A DNA stretch of 64,000 nt from Diploscapter coronatus (Eukaryota > Nematoda > Chromadorea > Rhabditida > Rhabditidae). Shown here one piece after another: positions 55,180 through 64,000 of this stretch (positions are counted from its first letter, which is position 1; each line of letters starts with the position of its first letter). Under the pieces are notes generated by a model. It was not told the DNA's origin. It did no database searches and saw nothing but the letters and a program-made list of their open reading frames with translations. A program made the position numbers and the translations under genes. The stretch lies in contig OZ038423.1 in NCBI GenBank assembly GCA_964036155.1, positions 37,463,249 through 37,527,248 of the forward strand. The letters are read 5' to 3'.

Positions 55180-55896
55180 ATGGGATTTCTTTGGAGAGTC
55201 ACTAAGTAAGTATTTTTGAAAAGGAAAATTAGTCGAAGAGAAGCAAGAGTTTCTCTAGAGTCTAGACAATTATAATTTCTCATGAAGTGTAATTTTGAAT
55301 TATTTTAAAATCTAGATTCACGGCCCGCATCGCACTCGTCGCCGGCGCCGTCAAATTGTCGTTGGACAACGATGTTTGGTCGCTGAATACTGTCAAGGTC
55401 AGCTTATTGATTTTAGCATTTTTATTTACTAGACAAGTAATTGATAATTGCGATTTGCAGGGTTCCGATCTGTACTGTCGACTGAAAGAATACATCCTGC
55501 CCGGCACGATCGTCTATCCGCAGAAATTGCCTTCAAAGGAAGAGGTGCTCAGCGAGGCCGGGTCCAGTTGGAACAGTGGAGTTGATAGGGTAAAATTCAA
55601 GATGTTCTTTTTTAATTAAAATATTTGCAAAGCCACGTCATTTTGAAATTTTGAAGTACGAAATAATTATTTTTAAATGTCGAGCTTTTGAAGTATAGCT
55701 GAAGTTGAGATTTTTGAACATGTTATGCGTACTTTTCTGATTTACTGAAATATTGATGATCGATTTATTGATGTTTTGAATGATCAGGTACGAAATACGG
55801 CTTTTGCAGGTATTCAACGTGATTGAGAACGTGCCGTCGAGCACGCAGCAGGTCGCGAACGGCATCATCGGCAAGAGCATCATTGGCGGCAAATAA
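55180..55896 (+). CDS. MIC13: MICOS subunit MIC13 / QIL1 homologue
   Basis: MIC13 bridges the MIC60 and MIC10 subcomplexes at mitochondrial cristae junctions. Four exons, 55180-55205, 55316-55397, 55461-55589 and 55810-55896, encode 107 residues, near the 118 of human QIL1. The single N-terminal membrane segment (FTARIALVAGAVKLSL) follows a short basic start (MGFLWRVTK), and the later SSWNSGVDRVFNVIENVPSS matches the family block DSWNAGI..L..APS. There is no cleavable presequence, as usual for the family. AATAAA lies about 110 nt after the stop (about 56003). Confidence 0.8.
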
Positions 55897-56899
55897 TTCA
55901 AACAGTCGGGTAGAAGAAGAAAAGTAGCTGACTGCTGCAACGAACACACGAGTTACGTTCAATTGATTATTCTAGAGTAAAGATTTGAGGGCAGGCAACA
56001 AAGTAATAAATGGTTGGTTCAGGAAAAGAAATTTGAAAAATCCATAGCATGTTGAGATTCTTGACGATTTTATCATTCTCGCATCAAACTAAATTTTCTA
56101 AGAAACCTTATAGAAAAGATCTGATTTTTTCTAAGAAAATTTTAGTTTCATGATTTTTCTTCGAAATTTCATCCAAAGAACCAATAAAATGGCATTTTGT
56201 TGCAATACGTCTAGTTGTAATTTTAGGCTCCCTGTAAAAGTCACCATTTTTCTCAGGGAAACGACTTTTAAAGTGAGGAGATTTTAACGATAGTTTACAA
56301 GGGTTTGATAAGGTGACTTTACAATGAACCTTAATTTTAGTGTAGATGATAGATTTTTGTAGATAAAAATCACGAAGATTTACAATTTTCTTCGCAAGGA
56401 TTTCAAGTGTTTCTCGTAAATTACTGCCAATACTTGCTATTTCAAAATGACAAATATAAATTTTCATAGATATTTTCCGATAGTTAATTTTTTTGGCTGC
56501 CAAAGTCCCTTTTCCCTTTGTTGAAAGACATTGATTTCTCCCGTTTGCTTATCAGCATTTATCAATGTTAACAAGCTTTGCCTCCATAATTTTCCTTATC
56601 TCTAATTGCACGCAAATCGACTCATTTCCATATCAGAATCCTTGCCATTTTGGGCAGACCTGATCCCAATTTTTCGACCATCAATTTTTTGTTAGTCTGC
56701 ATTTTCTTTGGTTTTTGTTAAGATTGACAACACGTATTAGAAAAATCGTATCTATACCCGCGCTAAACTCTAACCTTCTTACATTTAACCTGATAATTTC
56801 GAACAGGCACAGATTCTTAGGTCCTGTATATCCGTATCTTACCTGTTGGAATCCCTGTTTTGGTTGATTTTGTTGAGTTTAGTGATAATTTAGGGGCTT
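55897..56899. other. MIC13-ABC transporter intergenic region
   Basis: About 1 kb with a hairpin at 56232-56324 and the probable promoter of the ABC gene. A minus-strand frame at 56108-56503 is Lys/Ile-rich without splice or family support and is left out. Confidence 0.5.
56232..56324. mobile_element. Hairpin element with TGTAAAAGTCACC ends
   Basis: TGTAAAAGTCACC at 56233 is inverted as GGTGACTTTACA at 56312. The same end word closes a foldback at 61676-61726 (AGGTGATATTTACAA, TTGTAAAGTCACCT). Confidence 0.65.
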
Positions 56900-59800
56900 A
56901 TGTTTTCCATAACGCGGCGCCTCTCTTGGGGCACTGCGCTTTCAGTGCTCGATTTTTCCCTTTGTCTGATTTTCGTGTGTCTTCATGGAGCGTCGTTTTC
57001 GTTAGGGAACCTCACCAGTCAATTTGGAAGCTTCTCCTTTTTCAGCAGGTTAGGAAATTCGAAAATTGCCAACCCCTTAGGAAATATCATAGGAAAAGAT
57101 TGTTAAAATCCCAAATTATGCCAATTTTTTAGCACAATCGATCTCCTGCTGCTATGTCTGGTTCGAGTGGGGCTTTTCCTTCTGCCAACTGGACTCTACT
57201 ACAGCAACAAATCACATCTTCTGCCTTATATGATTCAGGTAAAATTGCCAAAAGTTAATCTTTGCACATCCTTGATTTTGAAAATGAAAAAATCAAATGA
57301 ACGATTTTTCCAGCCAATCTTCTGCGTCTCCCTTCTGATGTACGCTGCAAGTCCCACGAAATTGCTTCTTCTCGTTGAGAAAATTCCATCGGGTATTTAT
57401 TCTTCTAGAAGACTAGAAAATGAACATTTCAGGAACCCCTCTGTACTTCGGTGACTACGCGATTCTGATCTGGAACTTCGTCGCTTCGATGATTCTCGAC
57501 ACTTCTTGGCGAACCTACTTCAGCAAACCCCCGTCTGCCTATGTGCCTTTAGAAGAGGAAGAGGATGTAAGTTTTTTTAGAAAATTAAAATATAAAAGGT
57601 TAGAGATCAGAAATTTTAAATTTAAAAAATATTTTGGCAACTTGTATTTGTCGTGGCGTGCTGTAATAGAATATTTATATCGGAATACTGCCATGCCAAA
57701 TTTACCTTACGACACGTCGCGACAAACCCAGATCATCATATTTTTACAAAGTTCAAAAATTGAAGACTAAATAACCAATAGAAAAAATGATTAAATATTG
57801 ATTCTTGTTTGAGGAAGAAACCCGCCATCGCAACACGTTCGAACTAATCGTTCGTCTGCTGCAGTACTGCAAGAGGGAGTGGGTGTGGCACGTGTCAGGC
57901 TTCTCCTGGCTGTTCATCTACTCGGTCACTCGAATATTCGTCCCGTATTATACTGGACAGGTCATTGCGACTGTCGTTGCAACCAAGTCCTATCCAGCCC
58001 TGGCAACCGCCGTCTATGTCATGACTGTCATTTCGCTGGTTAGGTGCGACTTTTTGTTGTTTTATTTTTTTTATTTTTATAAAACATCTAAATAGTCAAT
58101 TTGGGTATGAAATATCGATGAAAATCATTCTTTTTTTCCCTTTTATAAACGCTACTTCTTTCTCAAAATATAAATTTTGTTTGATATTTTACAAATTGAA
58201 GAACTTATTTTATGCTAAGTTTTTGAGAAGATCAAAATTTAAGCCTGTTTTTTTCAGCGCCCTCGCGGCCGGTTTCCGAGGTGGCTCATTCGAATACGCC
58301 TACGCGCGAATTAACCGCGCGATTCGCTACGACCTCTTCTCGGGACTCATTAAGCAGGAGGTCGCTTTCTTCGACGCGCATAAAACTGGTATTTTCTGTT
58401 TAATTTGAATTTTTGAAGAAAATAAGACATTTCAGGTGAGATTGCCTCAAGACTTGCCGCCGATTGTCAAACGATGAGTGACACGGTAGCACTGAATGTC
58501 AATGTTTTCTTGAGGTTAGAGATGTTTTTTTAGAAAAAGACCCAGAAGTTTGAAATCGAGGATCCTGTAAGATTTAGATTAAAGACCCCTGCAAAATAAA
58601 ATAAAAGACCCTGAACATATAATTGTAAAATTGGTTGATTTTCAGAAACTGCGTCATGCTTCTAGGCTCGATGATATTCATGATGACACTATCTTGGCGA
58701 CTCTCACTCGTCACGTTCATTTTGGTGCCGATCATTTTTGTCGCTTCCAAGATTTTCGGAACTTACTATGATGTGGGTTTTCGAAATCCAAGAATTTTGA
58801 AAACGCAATTTTCAAAATAAGAGAAAGAAAGGAATTTTGTTTGCAGTTTCTCTCCGAAAAGACGCAAAATGCGATCGCCGATTCGAATGACGTGGCTGAA
58901 GAGGTGATTTCAACAATGCGCACAGGTACCAATTTTTGAAAATGTTACCCTTGGATGAAAATATCAATTTTATCAACTAAAAATTCGATTGCAGTCCGCT
59001 CATTCGCCTGCGAAAATGTGGAGTCGGATCGCTTCTACGAGAAGCTCACCGTCACATTGAAAATCACGAAAACGAAAGCGATTGCCTATGTCGGGTTTCT
59101 CTGGGTTTCGGAGGTCAGTCTGAAAATGTTTCATTTTTCAAATTTTGGAATTCAGCTCTTCCAAACGTTCATCATCGTTGCTGTTCTCTGGTATGGGGGT
59201 CACTTGGTCTTGCAGCAGAAACTGAAGGTTAGATTTCTGAAAATCGTCCAACTAAAGGCTTTTAAAAGTCTCGAACTTGAAACTCCTTTAAAAATGACTT
59301 TAGGCTGACCTCCTGGTGTCCTTCCTTCTCTACCAAATGCAACTCGGTGACAATTTGAGGCAAATGGGCGAAGTCTGGACGGGTCTCATGCAATCGGTCG
59401 GAGCTAGTAGAAAGGTACTCGAGAAAATTAGCATATAAATTAAATAGATTCAAAGTGACACTTCCTGAACGATATCGTATTTTGAAGTTTTCTGACTAAT
59501 TGGATAAAAATTTTAGGTATTCGAATACATCGATCGACAACCGCGCATCGAGCACAAAGGCACGATGCAACCGCCCGAAGTCAAAGGAAGAATCGAGTTC
59601 CGAAACATCCACTTCAGCTATCCGACCAGGAGTGCGATTCCCATTCTTAGGGTAAAATTGTTGCTATCTGAAAATTAAGAAAAGTCCAACACATTTCCGA
59701 GTAAAAGATTGGCGGTGTATCTTTGTAATTCATAATTTTTTTCTAAAAAAAAATCAACAATTTTCAGGATTTGTCTTTCACAGTAGAACCCGGCGAGACG

Positions 59801-61391
59801 GTCGCACTTGTTGGTCCCTCAGGCTCAGGAAAATCGTCCTGCATTTCCCTGCTCGAAAATTTCTACCAGCCAAACGCAGGACAAGTTCTGGTTGATGGAG
59901 TGCCGTTAGAGGAGTACGAACATCACTACATCCATAAGAAGGTAACAATTATTCGGAAATTCTGTAACTTTTGATGAAATAGCGTGTGAGATTGGAAGAC
60001 TATAGAAGAAAAGCTTTTCATATTGTCTCTTGAAGTTGCAAGGCTACAAAATTTCAAAATTAGCAAAAAAGATTTAAAAAGGGAATTTTTGCAGATAGCT
60101 TTGGTCGGACAAGAACCAGTGCTGTTCGCTAGATCCGTCAAGGAGAATATACGATACTGCGTGGATGCCACGGAAGAGGTAGGGAGTTCAAACGATAAAG
60201 TCAAGCATTGATTAATTTTAAAAATCGATAAAAAAAACGAGAATAAAATCAATGATTTCAGCAAGTGATCGAGGCAGCTGAAATGGCGAACGCACACAGC
60301 TTCATCATACAAACCACCATGCGGTACGACACGAATGTCGGAGAGAAGGGATCGCAAATGTCCGGTAAGAAAATTCGAATAAATTCAAAATTCAGAATTT
60401 TGACTCTCGAATTCCAAAATGAACAAAATTCTGTCTATTTGTGAAGGGATAATTTAAAAAAAAAAAAAAATCTAAATTCGTGATTTTTAGGAGGACAAAA
60501 GCAGAGAATTGCAATTGCAAGAGCGATTGTGAGAGAACCGGCAATTCTGCTCCTCGATGAAGCGACATCAGCATTGGATACAGAATCAGAATCCATTGTG
60601 CAGGCGAGATCTTGAAATTTGAAGAAAAAAAAAACTGAATGATTCAATTACTTCAACTTTTTTAAGGAAAAATACTTTCTTTTCCTGAGTTTCCTAATTT
60701 CAGGAAGCCATCTACAAAAATCTCGACGGCAAGAGTGTCATTCTAATCGCGCACAGACTTTCGACTGTAGAAAAAGCCGATAAAATCATCGTCATCAATA
60801 AGGTCAGAAAAATGCTCAAATTAAAATTAAGAATAATAATAAAATAATAATAATAATAATTGAAGAATGAAGAACAGAGCTGAAATTCTGAATCTGCACA
60901 AAATCTTGATTATCTCTGATTTCAAGTTTTCTTGTTTCTCAAAAAGAAAAATTTAGAAAGTATTTTGCAGGGCCGAGTCGAGCAGATTGGAAACCACGAG
61001 CAACTGTTGCGACAAACCGAAGGCACCTATGCCAAATTGGTGCAGAGACAGATGATGGGCGACGACAAGAAAAGGAAACCGAGATTGCCCCCAGCAGGGC
61101 CCTCTAACCCGCAACAACAACAACAACAAGCAGGGTCTATGGCTAGGTATGCGAAATTGAGGATGTTTGCAGAATATGCACCCATTTCTCAACAGTGTAC
61201 GTATTTGAAAGCTCTTGGATATTTTTTTAAATGAAAATTTTTGACTGGAAAAATCACGAAACTTTCAAATACGATTATGATTTTCATGAAACAAACAAAT
61301 TTCCAGAAAAATCAGCCCTCGTGATCCAAGTGGAGTTCCGATGTCTCTCCTGTCGACCTCGTTCAGTGCCAGTAGCGTTACGTCTCACTAG
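56900..61391 (+). CDS. ABC half-transporter, TAPL/ABCB9-like (HAF type)
   Basis: Twenty exons give 794 residues. The first 150 residues hold about four membrane segments ([20 protein letters not shown] onward), a TMD0 as in TAP/TAPL, which targets TAPL to lysosomes. The six-helix core follows ([20 protein letters not shown] to [20 protein letters not shown]). The nucleotide-binding domain is complete: Walker A GPSGSGKS (about 533-540), Q-loop in [10 protein letters not shown], signature MSGGQKQR (about 636), Walker B ILLLDE (about 656-661), D-loop SALD and H-loop IAHR. As a half-transporter it must dimerise; TAPL exports peptides into lysosomes. The tail has a QQQQQQ run. The intron at 60604-60703 begins GCGAGA, a GC-AG intron. 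Exon edges: 56900-57048, 57133-57238, 57314-57392, 57433-57566, 57814-58043, 58258-58388, 58436-58514, 58646-58772, 58847-58925, 58995-59113, 59156-59227, 59304-59414, 59517-59651, 59768-59941, 60095-60178, 60262-60364, 60491-60603, 60704-60802, 60971-61146, 61307-61391. Confidence 0.93.
57645..57728. mobile_element. Hairpin element in ABC transporter intron 4
   Basis: TTTGTCGTGGCGTGCTGTAA at 57647 is inverted as TTACGACACGTCGCGACAAA at 57707, with a loop of about 40 nt. A single copy in this window. Confidence 0.65.
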
Positions 61392-61873
61392 AAATCTGTT
61401 GATCGATTTGTTTTTTATTTTTATTTTAGAGATTTTTAGAGCATTTTTTATATTGTTGAATAAAGCCAAGAGAAAGAATCATTTACTTCAATTCTTCATA
61501 GAAAAGTTGGTTTATTTGAAACCACATGACTATATCTGACTTTTGTATTGTGAAAATCCTAATTTTTGAGCAAATCCATTTAGTTTCATTTTTCTAGAAT
61601 AACCCTGAAAGCCCGCATTTTGCTAAATTCTACACAATTTTGGGCGAAGCTCGTTCCGGTTCTGATTCAGAAGAGGTGATATTTACAACAAAAAATTGAA
61701 AAATCGCCCTATTGTAAAGTCACCTGATTGTTTCCAAAAACACTGAAAGAAGACGACTTTTACAACAGACCAAAAATTAGACTTCTTGAAAATGTCGTAT
61801 TTCCTCTCAGAATGCTAAATCTTTCAAGAATCCTAAGAAACTTCAGAAATTCGAAAACTAATCAGAAGAAAAT
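61392..61873. other. Convergent intergenic region, ABC transporter and ABHD18
   Basis: 480 nt holding both 3' UTRs. A foldback at 61675-61727 (AGGTGATATTTACAA and TTGTAAAGTCACCT) shares its end word with the element at 56232. A plus-strand AATAAA-type signal lies at about 61459. Confidence 0.5.
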
Positions 61874-63901
61874 CTATGGAATGATGATGTTTTTGATCGG
61901 AGTAGGAGTAATTGGGGCATTTATTGAAGAAGAAGGTTTGGGGCAATAGTCAGGGGAAGAGGCTTTCTGAAAAAGCGCCACCAATCTGGGATTGAGCAGT
62001 GATCGAGCCAGCATGAATGCGGTCACGTGGCCGTGTCCCTGCAGGTGCTCCACACTCATTCCTGGCCAGACCTTCTCGAAGTCGGGCGCGTCGTTGCGGA
62101 CGATGTAGCGATCTTGGTCACCTACAAATTGAGAAAATCATATTTTGAATAGGGAAAATTGATTGTTTTCGTTGCTTAATGTTGGAACAGAAATCAGGAA
62201 AAATGCAATTTGGTGATTTTTCAAGAAATTAAATTTTTAAGAAAATGAAAATTTGACCAATAATGCAGTGGCAAAGCGTCGGCTCGAGAGGCACGGGATA
62301 GTTGGTCAAGTTGGTGAAGTCCTCCATCAGAATCCACATCAGGTTCTTGGCCAGGCCGAGTTGATTTTTGTCGTTCATCGCTCTCTAAAAATGACACAAT
62401 TTTAGGCAGGTCTTTAAAAAAGTCATGACTCAAAAATGGAAGAACCTCGACTTTGGGGTATTTTTCAGGGAATTCTTGAAATCGAATTTTCAGTTTTTTG
62501 AACAATTTAAAAAAAAAAAAAAATCTTACCGCTCTATCGACCCATTCAGTGCCAGGCACCTCTTTCAGTTTGTCGGTGTAGTGCCTGTCCTCCAATTGCC
62601 TTTGAAGCCTGGGGTAAAAAAAAATCAAAATAGTGAATAAAATGTGAATTAGAAAAATTTTCCTAATATTTTTCTTCTATATTTCTGCACTATTCTTATA
62701 AACTTTCAACTTACCTGTCGTAAGGGATGGAAGTGGAAATCTCGCCCAGAGTGTAGACCGGAGCTGCCGTTGTCCAGGAGAGGGAAGGCAGTGCTATAAC
62801 GGGGTGGCAAATGTTCGAGGCGGCTAAAGAAGTCATGAACCCACCGAGGGAGGTCTGGAAAAACCAACATTTGTCGATTTTAATTTTGAAGAAAAAAATC
62901 CTACCCCCGAAATTCCAAGCGGCCAAAAGCCCTCCTTGTAAGCCCACTGCAGGAGATAGTTCACTTCGAAAATGATCGCAGCGCCCATAACGAACAGGTC
63001 AGAGACGTTTTTCAACCGGGACAAGGTTTGAGTTGGGGGTTTTCTGGAAGGAAAAAAATAATATTTTTTTAAATTTATTGGAAATTATTTTGGAGAAAAG
63101 TAATTTTGATTTGAAGGTGTTCTAGATTTTTTAATTGAAAAAACTAAACCTGTTTCCATAAAACGGGATTTCGGGTAGAATGGTGGCAATTCCATGCTGG
63201 AGCAGAGGCCGAGCGATTTGCTTCTCTCGCAACAGAATGGTCTGATCGCCCGTAGCGGGAAGGAGAACGCACAGACCTTTTTGTTCCGAAGGCAAGAAGG
63301 CTCTGGAGTTATTTGTTTTTATTTTTTAATAAACTAGATAACAAATCGACCCATATTTTTCTAAACCAATACTACTATTTCATTTGAAGCTTTGAAATTT
63401 TCCAAGGGTTTTCATTTTTTCATGAAAATGGCTTTTGAAAAAATATAATTTTAAAAAGCCTACTTGAAAGGCACGATTTCGTTCGGTCCAATCAAATGAT
63501 TCGGACAAACGGCCGCATACGGACTCTTGAATTGCCCCGTCACAATCCGCACGTCCTTTTCGCGTTTATCCTGAATTGTTTTTCTGCTGATTTAAAAAAA
63601 AAATGTTTACCTCGAGAATTTTCATTGGCACATTTTCCAGTTTGATTTGTGAAGTCGTGAGTCGATTCCCGACGATGCCTCTTTGATGGATGTAGAGTCT
63701 GGAAGTCAAAAATTAGCAAAAAAACCACTTCTTCCTAAAATAGTTTTTCGAAATATCAACTTTTAAAAGTTCGATTTTTTATTAATTTTCTAATCTTCCT
63801 TACTCTTTGAGGCATTTCGGGTCCCCGAAGCTGTCAGTGAAGAGTTGGACGAAGGGTCTGAGCAGCCAGGAGCGAACGATGACGTCGATCCGACCCGACA
63901 T
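61874..63901 (-). CDS. ABHD18: ABHD18-like alpha/beta hydrolase
   Basis: Nine exons, 63804-63901, 63611-63698, 63464-63570, 63150-63302, 62905-63043, 62715-62854, 62530-62608, 62258-62384 and 61874-62121, give 392 residues in one frame. Family blocks are LLPATGDQTILLREKQIARPLL, PEIPFYGNRKP, SRLKNVSDLFVMGAAIIFEV and the nucleophile elbow GISGTSLGG (Ser 197). The acid is probably in IIGDQDRYIVR and the His in LQGHGHVTAFM. The annotated human homologue ABHD18 (C4orf29) has the same KNVSDLFVMG and GxSxGGHMASLA-type blocks. Its substrate is not shown by the sequence. No signal peptide is evident. It converges on the ABC transporter. Confidence 0.9.
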
Positions 63902-64000
63902 GACTTCTGCATCTGGCGACCGTAGAAGAACTCCTTTGATTGTCCTCGCTAGTCAATCCCCCAATCGATTGAACGTTTTCAGACAAGTGGTTGGTACTTT

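Noticed and set aside
54883..55209. 108-residue open frame ending in the MIC13 start
   Set aside because: It continues into MIC13 in frame, but the known family begins at the second Met; the upstream part is Lys/Phe-rich leader crossed by a TTGCAG acceptor.

Overview
The window is nuclear DNA from a metazoan, most likely a free-living nematode. Genes are split into many short exons (about 70-200 nt) by mostly 45-100 nt introns with T-rich TTTTCAG-type acceptors. Some neighbours lie head-to-tail with only 190-340 nt between them and an acceptor just before the start codon, as in nematode operons with trans-splicing. I cannot name the species. No rRNA, tRNA, spliced-leader RNA or CRISPR was recognised. 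Gene models were built by hand from splice sites, reading phase and remembered protein families; exon edges are accurate to about 1-2 nt.

Layout. 0-9 kb: a 5'-truncated TRMT6 (tRNA m1A58 methyltransferase subunit) converges on a three-SH3 adaptor, followed by a single-pass membrane protein of unknown function. 11-13.3 kb: a decayed minus-strand locus and a small cysteine-rich secreted orphan. 13.9-21.8 kb: ribosomal protein uS10 (minus), then DMAP1, acyl-CoA-binding protein and a histidine phosphatase, probably one operon. 21.8-34.2 kb: an accessory region of duplications. It holds several copies of an unrecognised coiled-coil gene in different states of decay, a diverged tandem repeat array, and an extra copy of the last SDF2 exon. 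34.2-61.4 kb: SDF2 (minus) diverges from a plus-strand series GNL2/NOG2, CNEP1R1, SLC66A2, MIC13/QIL1 and a TAPL-like ABC half-transporter. An aminergic-type GPCR lies antisense inside an 8.2 kb intron of SLC66A2. 61.9-63.9 kb: ABHD18 (minus), converging on the ABC gene.

Most recognised genes are housekeeping: tRNA modification, translation, 60S assembly, chromatin acetylation/H2A.Z, ER lipid phosphatase control, mitochondrial cristae and lysosomal peptide transport. The unusual content is structural. A duplicated terminal exon has changed only at synonymous sites. A 61 bp segment between inverted repeats lies in opposite orientation in two paralogous blocks. Several introns need GC-AG boundaries and one seems to need a non-AG acceptor. 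Several families of 90-180 bp hairpin elements sit mostly in introns.
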